Of a stretch of 64,000 nt of DNA, positions 53,613 to 62,777 are shown piece by piece. Source of the DNA: Providencia alcalifaciens (GTDB taxonomy: Bacteria; Pseudomonadota; Gammaproteobacteria; Enterobacterales; Enterobacteriaceae); the NCBI RefSeq assembly GCF_020271745.1, contig NZ_CP084296.1:2914001-2978000 (forward strand), in the 5' to 3' direction. Position 1 is the stretch's first letter, and each line of letters opens with the position of its first letter. The notes beneath the pieces are model-generated. The model ran no database searches, was not told the DNA's origin, and saw only the letters and a list, made by a program, of their open reading frames with translations. The position numbers and the translations under genes are program-made.

Positions 53613-53623
53613 AGTCGTTCAGT

Positions 53624-53926
53624 TTATTTCATAGAAAGCATGCATTCATGGGCGTCACGTAAAATGCCATCAGCGATTTTACCTGCATCCATGGTTAAGG
53701 TGCCGTCTTTGATGGCTTGTTTGATTTTTTCAACTTTAGCGACATCAATATCAGAAGCTTGAGGCTGAAGTAATTTCTTTTGTAACTCACTTGGCGCAAA
53801 AGTGCTTTCTTTAACGACTTCATTAGCGGAGACTTTTTTCTCACGAACTAACGCTGCGTTTTCTTGTGGATCGCGAGTGGTTACCTGAGTCAAGGCAGAG
53901 ATTGCAGATGTTTGCTCAATAGCCAT
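53624..53926 (-). CDS. flgM: Anti-sigma-28 factor FlgM
   Basis: A 100-residue largely disordered protein that holds FliA inactive until it is secreted through the completed hook. The C-terminal half (DVAKVEKIKQAIKDGTLTMDAGKIADGIL) is the FliA-binding region. AGGA precedes the ATG at 53926. A perfect sigma-28 promoter lies 39 bp upstream, giving the known feedback loop. Confidence 0.94.
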   Translation of the reverse strand: MAIEQTSAISALTQVTTRDPQENAALVREKKVSANEVVKESTFAPSELQKKLLQPQASDIDVAKVEKIKQAIKDGTLTMDAGKIADGILRDAHECMLSMK

Positions 53927-53964
53927 AGTATTTTTCCTGTTCCCGATATTTTTGATATAGAAGG

Positions 53965-53991
53965 TTATCGGCAGATATTAATGAACCTTTA
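53965..53991 (-). promoter_or_regulatory. Sigma-28 (FliA) promoter for flgMN
   Basis: On the minus strand TAAA (53991-53988), 15-base spacer and GCCGATAA (53972-53965), a perfect match to the consensus, 39 bp before the flgM ATG. Confidence 0.93.
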
Positions 53992-54171
53992 ATATTCGGT
54001 TAGATTTCAAATTACCAGTGAGGTAAGTAATTTCACTTAAATCACGATATAAATCATGATAATTAACTGCATATTTAACTACTTCAGACGAACTGCAAAA
54101 TTATACCTGTAATTCGTTTCAAAAACAGAAAATTATCATGCTATAACTTGATGATTTAATTTTAAATTAAG

Positions 54172-54843
54172 CTAATTAAGCGCCACTTGAACACTGCCAT
54201 TTTCTTGAGCTTCACCATTAACCACTTGCCCATTAATGAGTCGAACCCGAATATTCTCACCCATAGCGGCATTATTAATGGCTCGACCTTCATACTTAAC
54301 GGAAAAGTTATTGCCAGTGGCAAATACATACACGGTTTGACCCGCCTTAATAGCCCAAGGGCGTCTAACCATCGAGCTAGTAAATGTCTGTCCTGCGGTA
54401 ATATTGCGAAGGGCTAACGTACCACGCAGTGCCATCTTGTCGGTAGAAGCCCCTGATGGCAATTGGTGAATAAGCCCTTTTTTGGCGCCAATATCCACAA
54501 ATTCAATGGTTTCTCCCCGCTGAATATTGCGAGTGGCAACATAATATTGCCCAGTGACATTCACCGTCAGCTGTAAGTACTGTTTTTTCTTATCGCACTG
54601 CACAGGAAGTGAAATATTCCCCATATTACGACCCCCACTTGGTAAGCTAATTTGCGGCTTATCACAATTTGGCCATTTATCAATTGGGGTTTTTATTTCA
54701 ATTGATACGCTATTTTGTTTTCCATGAATTTTACGGAAATACTGGTCAATATCTTGTGGGAGAGAAGCTTGCACAGAAAAAGAAAATAGGTTTAATATAC
54801 TGATAATTAAAATATATTTAGTTGAAAAAATAGTTTTTATCAT
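54172..54843 (-). CDS. flgA: P-ring assembly chaperone FlgA
   Basis: A 223-residue periplasmic protein with a signal peptide (about 1-26, MIKTIFSTKYILIISILNLF...VQA) and a C-terminal SAF domain (KAGQTVYVFATGNNFSVKYEGRAINNAAMGENIRVRLINGQVVNG). It helps FlgI form the P ring. The ATG at 54843 follows AAGGA and gives a normal signal peptide; a longer frame to 54924 does not. It is divergent from flgB, as in E. coli. Confidence 0.93.
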   Translation of the reverse strand: MIKTIFSTKYILIISILNLFSFSVQASLPQDIDQYFRKIHGKQNSVSIEIKTPIDKWPNCDKPQISLPSGGRNMGNISLPVQCDKKKQYLQLTVNVTGQYYVATRNIQRGETIEFVDIGAKKGLIHQLPSGASTDKMALRGTLALRNITAGQTFTSSMVRRPWAIKAGQTVYVFATGNNFSVKYEGRAINNAAMGENIRVRLINGQVVNGEAQENGSVQVALN

Positions 54844-55083
54844 CCCGTTTCCTTTTTCATCCCATACCTTTTCACCCTTTAAGTTTACCGACATCATCAA
54901 TAATGAATGAGGCAAATAGGTCAATTATTTTGCCTTTATCTCGCCATTAGATTTTTTATCTGCCAGCTAATATGAGCATCGAATTTCTATATTCAAACTT
55001 TGCGTTTATAAAAACTGCAATTCAAAGATTCTTAATTTTCGTCTAAATCGATTAGGAATTAACTGAAATCCATTGAGGAAACC
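54844..55083. promoter_or_regulatory. flgA-flgB divergent promoter region
   Basis: 240 bp that should hold class 2 promoters for flgA and flgBCDEFGHIJ activated by FlhDC. I could not assign an FlhDC box by eye. Confidence 0.5.
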
Positions 55084-55497
55084 ATGATTGATAAATTAGA
55101 TGCCACCTTTGCTTTTTCGCAACGGGCTTTGTCTATAAGAGAAGCAAGACAGACTGTTTTGGCTTCTAACATCGCCAATGCGGATACCCCCGGTTATCAA
55201 GCGCGTGATATTGATTTTAATCGTCAATTACAACAAGCGATGAATAAAGGCGTGGTGAAAGGAAAGGGTATTTCACTGGCAGTGACAGCTAAAGGACATA
55301 TTGAAGGCCATGATATGAAACCTGCTGCGCTGGATCTGAAATATCGCGTGCCTTATCAAACGTCAATGGATGGAAATACGGTTGATATGGATGTTGAACG
55401 CAGCCAATTTGCTGATAATACGTTGAAATATCAAGCCGATCTTACATTTATCAATAGCCAAGTCAAAAGTATGTTGGCCGTTCTACAACAAGGGTAA
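55084..55497 (+). CDS. flgB: Flagellar proximal rod protein FlgB
   Basis: A 137-residue rod protein with the N-terminal rod/hook motif [24 protein letters not shown] and a C-terminal coiled-coil helix. GAGGAAACC precedes the ATG. It opens the flgBCDEFGHIJ operon; flgC follows after 5 bases. Confidence 0.96.
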   Translation: MIDKLDATFAFSQRALSIREARQTVLASNIANADTPGYQARDIDFNRQLQQAMNKGVVKGKGISLAVTAKGHIEGHDMKPAALDLKYRVPYQTSMDGNTVDMDVERSQFADNTLKYQADLTFINSQVKSMLAVLQQG

Positions 55498-55502
55498 GGG
55501 TT

Positions 55503-55907
55503 ATGGGTCTACTCAGTATTTTTGATATCTCCTCTTCTGCACTAACCGCGCAATCTCAGCGTTTAAACGTTAGTGCGAGTAACATGGCGAACGCAGAAAG
55601 TGTGGTGGGTCCTGATGGTGAACCGTACCGTGCGAAGCAAGTGGTTTTTCAAATGGCGCCACAAGGTCGCAACCAAGTCGGTGGCGTTCGTGTGAGTGAA
55701 TTAATCGAAGATCCCGCTCCTCCGCGTATGGAATACAAGCCCGGTCATCCTCTCGCAGATGAAAAAGGCTATGTGAAGATGCCTAACGTCGATACGGTGG
55801 GTGAAATGATCAACACCATCTCCGCATCGCGTAGCTATCAAGCTAACTTAGAAGTCATGAATACCGCTAAAACATTGCTACAGAAAACCTTAATGCTAGG
55901 TCAGTAA
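55503..55907 (+). CDS. flgC: Flagellar proximal rod protein FlgC
   Basis: A 134-residue rod protein with [29 protein letters not shown] near the N-terminus and a C-terminal helix [19 protein letters not shown]. It is tightly spaced between flgB and flgD. Confidence 0.96.
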   Translation: MGLLSIFDISSSALTAQSQRLNVSASNMANAESVVGPDGEPYRAKQVVFQMAPQGRNQVGGVRVSELIEDPAPPRMEYKPGHPLADEKGYVKMPNVDTVGEMINTISASRSYQANLEVMNTAKTLLQKTLMLGQ

Positions 55908-55919
55908 CGGAGACGCGCA

Positions 55920-56777
55920 ATGGGAATTTCTGCCTCAATGAATGACTCTTTGGATAACTCGGTTGCAGGCCCCGAAGCCGCAGCGAGTAATATTCCAAAG
56001 AAAAGTCAAAGTGATGATATGCGTGACACATTCTTAACCATGATTGTCACACAAATGCAGAACCAAGACCCAACCAAGCCAATGGATAATGCGGATTTAA
56101 CTGGGCAACTGGCGCAGATAGCCACGCTTGAGAGTATGAATAAACTCAGCGATAGCGTCACCGGAATTTCGCAACAAATTGGGTCTGGACAGTCATTACA
56201 GGCGACGCAACTCGTGGGCAAAGGGGTGCTTATCCCGCGCAATGAGATTGTGCTTGCGCCACTGAAAAAAGAGAGCAACGGCGAAAATAGCAATGTGGCT
56301 AAGCCGGCTAACCCGTTACCTGATGACGTGATTAGTGCGAATAGCCCATCTAACTTTGGGCTCAGTAATTTTGGCGCAACAGAAGGCGAGGAAGGCACTG
56401 AAGAGCCGCAAACCGATTACATTTCATCGCCATTTGGTTTCTTCCTACCGAAGATGGCCGATAGCGTTGAAATTACCATTCGAGACAAAAACCGCAGCGT
56501 AGTTCGCACCATCACTTATGACTCAGAAGTGAAACCCGATATTTACGATATGGCATGGGATGGTCGCGATAACAACGGCAATGTGGTTGCCGATCCGAAA
56601 GGTAAATATTTCTTTGATGTGAAAGCCGTCAGGATGGGGTCTGAAATTGAGGTCACCAAACTCGGTTATACCCGTGTCAATGGTGTCACACCTGGCTCAG
56701 ACGCACCATTACTGGATGTTGGAATAGGGCAAAGCGTGCCACTAAGCAGCATCTTTAAAGTGTATCCCGCATCTTAA
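55920..56777 (+). CDS. flgD: Flagellar hook-capping protein FlgD (enlarged)
   Basis: A 285-residue hook cap that guides FlgE assembly. The N-terminal part (SQSDDMRDTFLTMIVTQMQNQDPTKPMDNADLTGQLAQIATLESM) and the FLG-Ig/tudor-like domain (VVRTITYDSEVKPDIYDMAWDGRDNNGNVV) are normal. It is about 54 residues longer than E. coli FlgD. The excess lies about residues 115-170, a Pro/Asn/Glu-rich linker (EEGTEEPQTDY). It lies 12 bases after flgC. Confidence 0.94.
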   Translation: MGISASMNDSLDNSVAGPEAAASNIPKKSQSDDMRDTFLTMIVTQMQNQDPTKPMDNADLTGQLAQIATLESMNKLSDSVTGISQQIGSGQSLQATQLVGKGVLIPRNEIVLAPLKKESNGENSNVAKPANPLPDDVISANSPSNFGLSNFGATEGEEGTEEPQTDYISSPFGFFLPKMADSVEITIRDKNRSVVRTITYDSEVKPDIYDMAWDGRDNNGNVVADPKGKYFFDVKAVRMGSEIEVTKLGYTRVNGVTPGSDAPLLDVGIGQSVPLSSIFKVYPAS

Positions 56778-56822
56778 TTTTATTCCCCAAACTTTTATTC
56801 CCCAAATATTCATGGAGAAAAT

Positions 56823-58091
56823 ATGTCTTTTTCACAAGCAGTCAGTGGCTTAAACGCAGCATCAGCGGGGCTAGACTCGATTGGTAACAATATTGCCAAC
56901 TCCGCAACTAACGGTTTTAAAGGGGCGACAACCTCGTTTGCTGATATGTTTGCCGGCTCCGGTGTTGGGCTAGGTGTTAACGTTGCAGCCGTCACTCAAA
57001 ACTTCAAAGATGGTCCAATTACCCGTACTGATAGAGCAACCGACGTTGCGATTTCCGGTAACGGTTTTTTCCGTGTTCAAGACCAAAACGGTGATGTTTA
57101 TTACAGCCGTGACGGTCAATTCCTGCGTGATAAAAGCGGTAACTTAGTCAACAACCAAGGCATGGTAGTGACTGGGTATCCGGCAAGCGTGGATGATAAA
57201 GGTAACGTCACGGTACAAAGCGGCGGTGTTCCGGGTGGGATGAATATCCCAACGGATATGATGGACGCGAAACAATCTGATTTAGCTAAGTTAACCATTA
57301 ACTTGAACTCAGAAGATAAAGTTAAAGCCAAAGCGTTTGATCCAAACAACCCAGATGATATTGCAACGTATAACTTCAGCACTACCATGACGGCCTATGA
57401 TAGCCAAGGTAACACCCATGAAATTTCTGTCTATTTTGTGAAGAAAGACGATAACAAATGGGAAGTTCATGCCAAAGACGCGAGTGAAACCAAAGCTGAA
57501 AAATTGGGGGAGCTAGAATTTGACGGTAACGGTAAGTTAATGACTGAAAAAGTAGTAAAAGGTCCAAACCCAGGTGACCCAGACACTACGGTTCAACTCC
57601 CAACAACGTTTGCTTTCCCATTTAAAGGCTTAAATGGCGCGAATGATGGCACTTTGCAAGTTGATTTAGGCAAAACTCGCCAACAAAAAGTGAGTGAGTC
57701 TTCGGTCAGTGCTATCGATGTCAACGGCTACCCAGCGGGTGAATACACCACCTTTAAAATCGAAGATAACGGTCTGATTGTTGCTAACTACTCCAACCAA
57801 CAAAAACGCGTCGTGGGTCAAATTGCGTTATCCGCATTTGCTAACCCGAACGGTTTAGTTTCCCAAGGTGGCAACGTCTGGGCCGCGTCTAACGCTTCTG
57901 GTAACCCAATGGATGGCGTTCCGGGTGTAGGTCAATTTGGTAAGTTGACCAGTGGTGCGCTGGAATCGTCCAACGTAGATATGAGCCAAGAACTGATCAG
58001 CATGATTGTGATGCAACGTAACTATCAGTCCAACGCCCAAACCATTAAGACCCAAGACCAGATGTTACAAACACTGGTTAACTTACGTTAA
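56823..58091 (+). CDS. flgE: Flagellar hook protein FlgE
   Basis: A 422-residue hook subunit. The N-terminal helix has GLNAASAGLDSIGNNIANSATNGFKGATTSFADMFA, the central domains are hook-type (DRATDVAISGNGFFRVQDQNGDVYYSRDGQF), and the C-terminus carries SNVDMSQELISMIVMQRNYQSNAQTIKTQDQMLQTLVNLR. GGAG precedes the ATG. Length is near E. coli FlgE (402). Confidence 0.96.
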   Translation: MSFSQAVSGLNAASAGLDSIGNNIANSATNGFKGATTSFADMFAGSGVGLGVNVAAVTQNFKDGPITRTDRATDVAISGNGFFRVQDQNGDVYYSRDGQFLRDKSGNLVNNQGMVVTGYPASVDDKGNVTVQSGGVPGGMNIPTDMMDAKQSDLAKLTINLNSEDKVKAKAFDPNNPDDIATYNFSTTMTAYDSQGNTHEISVYFVKKDDNKWEVHAKDASETKAEKLGELEFDGNGKLMTEKVVKGPNPGDPDTTVQLPTTFAFPFKGLNGANDGTLQVDLGKTRQQKVSESSVSAIDVNGYPAGEYTTFKIEDNGLIVANYSNQQKRVVGQIALSAFANPNGLVSQGGNVWAASNASGNPMDGVPGVGQFGKLTSGALESSNVDMSQELISMIVMQRNYQSNAQTIKTQDQMLQTLVNLR

Positions 58092-58106
58092 TCCTAGAGG
58101 CTGGCG

Positions 58107-58862
58107 ATGGATCATGTCATTTATACCGCAATGGGCGGGGCGCGTCATGCGCTTGAAAACCAAAGTATTGTTTCGAATAACATTGCGAACGTTTCAACAG
58201 CGGGCTTTAAAGCCCAACTGTCAGCGATGCGCGCGGTGCCTATTCACGGTGATACCGAGCAGACGCGTACGCTAGTTGTTGCATCAACACCTGGTGCGGA
58301 TATGAGCCAAGGTCAACTGAATTATACCGGTAGGCCAATGGATGTTGCGTTGAATGATAAACACTTTTTGGCAGTCGCTTTAGGCGATGGCACTGAAGCG
58401 TATACCCGTAACGGTAACATTCAAATTTCGCCAGACGGTGAATTGATGATTGGTGAGCGTGTGTTGCAAGGGGATGGCGGCGCTATCAACGTGCCACCTA
58501 ACGCGGAATTAACCATTGGTAACGATGGCACCATTACCGCGTTGCTGGCAACCGATCCGCCAACCATGTTGGGACAGATTGGTCGCCTCAAAGTGGTTGA
58601 AGCGCAGCCGCAAGACTTAGCCCGTGGCGAAGATGGATTATTCCACCTATCCCCTCAGGCGCAAGCAGCGAATGGCGAAGGATTACCGATGAGCGAGCGT
58701 GCTGTCGTGACTTCCGGAGTGATTGAGGGCAGTAACGTCAATGCCGCTGAAGCCATGGTCTCCATGATTGCCAATGCTCGCCATTTTGAAATGCAAATGA
58801 AAGTGATCCACAGCGCAGACGAAAATGCGCAGCGTGCCAATCAACTACTTACGATCAGCTAA
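58107..58862 (+). CDS. flgF: Flagellar distal/proximal rod protein FlgF
   Basis: A 251-residue rod protein with MGGARHALENQSIVSNNIANVSTAGFKAQ at the N-terminus, a TGRPMDVALN core and the C-terminal EGSNVNAAEAMVSMIANARHFEMQMKVI. It follows flgE by 15 bases. Confidence 0.95.
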   Translation: MDHVIYTAMGGARHALENQSIVSNNIANVSTAGFKAQLSAMRAVPIHGDTEQTRTLVVASTPGADMSQGQLNYTGRPMDVALNDKHFLAVALGDGTEAYTRNGNIQISPDGELMIGERVLQGDGGAINVPPNAELTIGNDGTITALLATDPPTMLGQIGRLKVVEAQPQDLARGEDGLFHLSPQAQAANGEGLPMSERAVVTSGVIEGSNVNAAEAMVSMIANARHFEMQMKVIHSADENAQRANQLLTIS

Positions 58863-58909
58863 TCACTAACAGCTAGCCACTAGCCGGCAATTGTTAGTAA
58901 GGAATGACT

Positions 58910-59692
58910 ATGATCCGCTCTTTATGGATTGCAAAAACAGGGCTTGATGCTCAACAAACGAACCTAGACGTGATTTCCAACAACTTGGCAAACGTCAGCA
59001 CCAATGGTTTTAAACGCCAACGTGCGGTATTTGAAGATTTGCTGTACCAAAACATTCGCCAACCGGGTGCGATGAGTTCAGAACAAACCTCATTACCATC
59101 AGGTTTACAAATGGGTACAGGTGCGCGCCCAGTGGCGACAGTACGTATTCATAGCCAAGGTAACTTAAATAAAACTGGCACGACGACGGATATCGCCATC
59201 AAAGGGCAAGGCTTTTTACACGTTCAGATGCCAGATGGTACTGATGCTTACACCCGAGATGGTGCTTTGCAGCGTAACCAAGATGGTCAATTGGTCACAT
59301 CGAGCGGTTATCAAGTTGTCCCTGCGATCATGATCCCTGAAAACGCCAACAGCTTAAGTGTTGCCCGTGATGGTATGGTTTCAGTCACCGTGTATGGGGA
59401 CAACCAACCCCAGCAAATCGGTCAAATTACGTTAACCACCTTTATTAACGATGCTGGCTTAGAAAGCATGGGTGAAAACTTGTACATGGAAACAGCAAGT
59501 TCAGGTGCACCGAATGAGAGTGCACCAGGCACTAATGGTGCAGGGTTGCTGTATCAAGGCATGTTAGAAACCTCAAACGTTAACGTAGCAGAAGAGTTGG
59601 TGAATATGATCCAAACTCAACGTGCATACGAAATTAACAGCAAGGCAGTTTCTGCATCAGACCAAATGCTGCAACGTCTGACACAGCTGTAA
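58910..59692 (+). CDS. flgG: Flagellar distal rod protein FlgG
   Basis: A 260-residue protein, the length of E. coli FlgG, with [47 protein letters not shown] and the C-terminal [28 protein letters not shown]. The ATG at 58910 is chosen over the one at 58904 because AAGGA is 7 bases upstream and the family starts with MI(S/R)SLW. Confidence 0.96.
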   Translation: MIRSLWIAKTGLDAQQTNLDVISNNLANVSTNGFKRQRAVFEDLLYQNIRQPGAMSSEQTSLPSGLQMGTGARPVATVRIHSQGNLNKTGTTTDIAIKGQGFLHVQMPDGTDAYTRDGALQRNQDGQLVTSSGYQVVPAIMIPENANSLSVARDGMVSVTVYGDNQPQQIGQITLTTFINDAGLESMGENLYMETASSGAPNESAPGTNGAGLLYQGMLETSNVNVAEELVNMIQTQRAYEINSKAVSASDQMLQRLTQL

Positions 59693-59811
59693 GTAAGGAT
59701 GGCAGTTCATGAATAAAGTCGTGAACTGCTTTTCGTGATGACAAAGGTATCCAGTAGCAAAAGAGTCGCATGATGATTGAAAACGGTATTGTTCCTAAGC
59801 GGAGAAAAACA

Positions 59812-60507
59812 GTGTTACAGACCACAAAATCCGTCTGTTTGGTTGCGGCAGTGGCGGTCACATTAAATGGCTGTGCACATATTAAGCCACGCCCGCTGGT
59901 GGACACTCAAACCAGTGCAGTACCGACTGCACCCACAGCACCTGCTCCTAATGGTGCCATTTTTCAAAGTGCTCAACCTGCTTACTACGGCTACCAGCCG
60001 CTATTTGAAGACAGAAGACCACGTAACGTTGGCGACATCTTAACGATCAACCTACAAGAAAACGTGAGTGCGAGTAAAAACTCGTCTGCAAATGCAAACC
60101 GTAGCGGAAAAACCGGATTCTTGGCAGCGATTCTGCCTGGGTTTATGCAAGGTTGGTTAGGCGGTAGCAACACAGAAATTGATGTGAAAGGAAACAGCGA
60201 CTTTAACGGCAAAGGTGGCGCAAATGCCAACAATACCTTTAAAGGCACAATTACAGTGACCGTTGACCAGTTATTAGCAAATGGCAATTTGCATGTCGTG
60301 GGTGAAAAACGCATTGCGATTAATCAAGGAACGGAATCTATTCGTTTCTCCGGCGTGGTGAACCCGCGCACGATTGGCGCAGATAACAATGTAAGTTCCA
60401 CGCAAGTGGCTGATGCTCGGATTGAATACGTTGGTGATGGCTATATCAACGAGTCCCAAACAATGGGGTGGTTACAGCGTTTCTTCTTAAATGTATCCCC
60501 TTACTAA
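59812..60507 (+). CDS. flgH: Flagellar L-ring lipoprotein FlgH
   Basis: A 231-residue outer-membrane ring protein. I use the GTG at 59812, with GGAGA 7 bases upstream; it gives a signal peptide with lipobox LNGC and Cys21, near the E. coli layout. The downstream part ([52 protein letters not shown] and [12 protein letters not shown]) is typical. An ATG at 59770 would add 14 residues to the signal peptide. It is separated from flgG by 119 bp. Confidence 0.94.
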   Translation: MLQTTKSVCLVAAVAVTLNGCAHIKPRPLVDTQTSAVPTAPTAPAPNGAIFQSAQPAYYGYQPLFEDRRPRNVGDILTINLQENVSASKNSSANANRSGKTGFLAAILPGFMQGWLGGSNTEIDVKGNSDFNGKGGANANNTFKGTITVTVDQLLANGNLHVVGEKRIAINQGTESIRFSGVVNPRTIGADNNVSSTQVADARIEYVGDGYINESQTMGWLQRFFLNVSPY

Positions 60508-60542
60508 GTGAATATCCGTCAGCTAATAGCCGAGAAAAATCA

Positions 60543-61658
60543 ATGAAAAACAAATTATTCGTTCTCATTTCATTTGTTTGCCTTTTCGGGAGCCTATTTG
60601 TTGCTCCTGCCTACAGCGAACGAATTAAAGATCTCACCACGGTACAAGGGGTGAGAGATAACCCATTAATTGGTTATGGTTTAGTGGTCGGATTGGATGG
60701 AACGGGAGACCAAACCATGCAAACGCCATTTACCACTCAAAGCTTAAATAACATGCTGTCCCAAATGGGCATCACCGTTCCGCCAGGCACCAATATGCAG
60801 CTGAAAAACGTCGCAGCGGTTATGGTCACGGCGAAGATGCCACCATTTGGTCGCTCCGGTCAATCCGTGGATGTGGTTGTTTCCTCGATGGGTAACGCAA
60901 AAAGCTTACGTGGTGGTACCTTGCTGATGACTCCATTAAAAGGGGTTGATGGACAAATTTATGCGATGGCGCAAGGTAACGTATTAGTCGGTGGAGCAGG
61001 GGCTAGCGCGGGTGGAAGCAGTGTAAAAGTTAACCAGCTTAATGGTGGCCGTATTACCGATGGTGCAACGATTGAACGTGAACTGGCCAGTAGTTTTGGT
61101 CAAAGTGGCGCTATCAACCTGCAACTTAACGAAGACAGTTTTGCATTGGCACAAGACATTTCCGATGCGATTAACCGTCTGGGGGGAATGGGGTCTGCAC
61201 GCGCATTAGATTCGCGAACTGTTCAATTACTTGTTCCTGCAAATAACACGGACCAAGTCCGCTTTTTATCGCAGGTTCAAGAACTGAATGTGCGCACGCC
61301 AATGACAGAAGCCAAAGTTATTCTGAATTCACGCACCGGTTCTGTTGTGATCAATCGCAGTGTCACCTTAGACAGTTGTGCGGTCGCACACGGTAGCTTA
61401 GCCGTTACGGTTGAGAGACAAACCCAAGTTAACCAACCGAATACGCCATTTGCTGGTGGACAAACGGTGGTCACTCGTAACACCAATATTGGCGTAAAAG
61501 AGCAAGGTGGGGCGCTACAGAAAGTGAATGCAAGCGTTCAGCTTAACCAAGTTATCCAAGCGCTCAATACGTTAGGGGCAACGCCAACAGATTTGATGTC
61601 TATTTTGCAAGCGATGGAAAGTGCGGGCTGCTTACGCGCGAAATTGGAGATCATCTAA
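60543..61658 (+). CDS. flgI: Flagellar P-ring protein FlgI
   Basis: A 371-residue periplasmic ring subunit with a signal peptide (about 1-24, [25 protein letters not shown]) followed by [33 protein letters not shown]. Length is near E. coli (365). The ATG at 60543 is used; an upstream frame overlapping flgH is not credible. Its stop overlaps the flgJ start (TAATG). Confidence 0.95.
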   Translation: MKNKLFVLISFVCLFGSLFVAPAYSERIKDLTTVQGVRDNPLIGYGLVVGLDGTGDQTMQTPFTTQSLNNMLSQMGITVPPGTNMQLKNVAAVMVTAKMPPFGRSGQSVDVVVSSMGNAKSLRGGTLLMTPLKGVDGQIYAMAQGNVLVGGAGASAGGSSVKVNQLNGGRITDGATIERELASSFGQSGAINLQLNEDSFALAQDISDAINRLGGMGSARALDSRTVQLLVPANNTDQVRFLSQVQELNVRTPMTEAKVILNSRTGSVVINRSVTLDSCAVAHGSLAVTVERQTQVNQPNTPFAGGQTVVTRNTNIGVKEQGGALQKVNASVQLNQVIQALNTLGATPTDLMSILQAMESAGCLRAKLEII

Positions 61659-62638
61659 TGAGCGATATGCAGTTATTACAAGGGGCTGCGTATGATGTCC
61701 AGTCGTTAACCAGTTTAAAAGGCGAGTTAAACAAATCGCCGGAACAAGGGCTGCGTCAAGTGACGCAGCAACTGGAAGCGACATTTGTGGAAATGATGCT
61801 TAAAAGTATGCGCTCTGCATTACCGCAGGATGGCATGTTCTCCAGTGACCAAACGCGTATGATGACCAGTATGTATGACCAACAAATTGCCCAAGATCTT
61901 GCCCAAAAAGGGCTTGGTTTTGGGGAAATGATGTATCAGCAATTGACCCGAGACCAATCACCAAGCTCACCGGCACAAGGCGCATTTATGCCTCTCAATG
62001 AGCAGGACCTGCAATCGTTGCCACCGTTCGCATTAGAACAAATGGTTCGACGATTCGCCCCTGCCATGGGGGATGCACTGGCATCACCTTTTAAGCAAAT
62101 CAAATCCTTATCGCTCTCTAGTAGCAATTTTATCAATCAATTGATTGAACCTGCTAAACATGCCAGTGAAAAAAGCGGTATTTCCCACTTCTTAATTTTG
62201 GCGCAAGCGGCATTAGAAAGTGGTTGGGGAAAACGAGAAATTCTGACTGCGGAAGGCAAAGCTAGCCATAACTTATTTGGTATTAAAGCGGGCAAAAATT
62301 GGCAAGGACCGGTCACGAATATTATGACCACGGAAGTGATCAACGGCAAAACTATCAAAATGCGCGATGATTTCCGTGTGTATGGCTCCTATGAAGAGGC
62401 AATATCCGACTATATCAGCTTGTTAACGGAGAATCCTCGCTATAAAGATGTTAAACACGCCGCAACCCCTGAAATTGCCGCACGTCGCCTCCATAAAGCG
62501 GGGTATGCGACCGACCCTGGATACTCAGACAAATTGATCACGTTAATTAACCAGATTCGTGGTTCGGGCAGTGTGGGGAATACCCCGGTATCACGGGCAA
62601 TTCAAGCTTATAACATCGACTTAAACGATATCTTTTAA
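61658..62638 (+). CDS. flgJ: Flagellar rod cap and peptidoglycan hydrolase FlgJ
   Basis: 326 residues: an N-terminal rod-cap domain (about 1-120, LRQVTQQLEATFVEMMLKSMRSALPQDGMFSSDQTRMMTSMYDQQIAQ) and a C-terminal glucosaminidase-type muramidase domain (about 160-320, catalytic Glu in LILAQAALESGWGKREI). It opens the peptidoglycan for the rod. It is coupled to flgI and is last before the flgK promoter. Confidence 0.95.
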   Translation: MSDMQLLQGAAYDVQSLTSLKGELNKSPEQGLRQVTQQLEATFVEMMLKSMRSALPQDGMFSSDQTRMMTSMYDQQIAQDLAQKGLGFGEMMYQQLTRDQSPSSPAQGAFMPLNEQDLQSLPPFALEQMVRRFAPAMGDALASPFKQIKSLSLSSSNFINQLIEPAKHASEKSGISHFLILAQAALESGWGKREILTAEGKASHNLFGIKAGKNWQGPVTNIMTTEVINGKTIKMRDDFRVYGSYEEAISDYISLLTENPRYKDVKHAATPEIAARRLHKAGYATDPGYSDKLITLINQIRGSGSVGNTPVSRAIQAYNIDLNDIF

Positions 62639-62665
62639 AGCGTCTCGATAAATCAAAGTTTGCGC

Positions 62666-62692
62666 TAAACATTTGCGCCAACTTTCCGATAA
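62666..62692 (+). promoter_or_regulatory. Sigma-28 (FliA) promoter for flgK(L)
   Basis: TAAA at 62666-62669, 15-base spacer, TCCGATAA at 62685-62692, differing from consensus only in the first -10 base. It is 86 bp before flgK. Confidence 0.88.
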
Positions 62693-62777
62693 ATGAATAA
62701 GTGAAAAATTTTGAGTGGCTAGCGCTGAGATTGAGTCAGCCAATCAACGCGCTCAGTCCCAAGAATAGGAAAAGCTT

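Noticed and set aside
56006..56398. 130-codon minus-strand ORF opposite flgD
   Set aside because: Complete overlap with flgD and no family resemblance.
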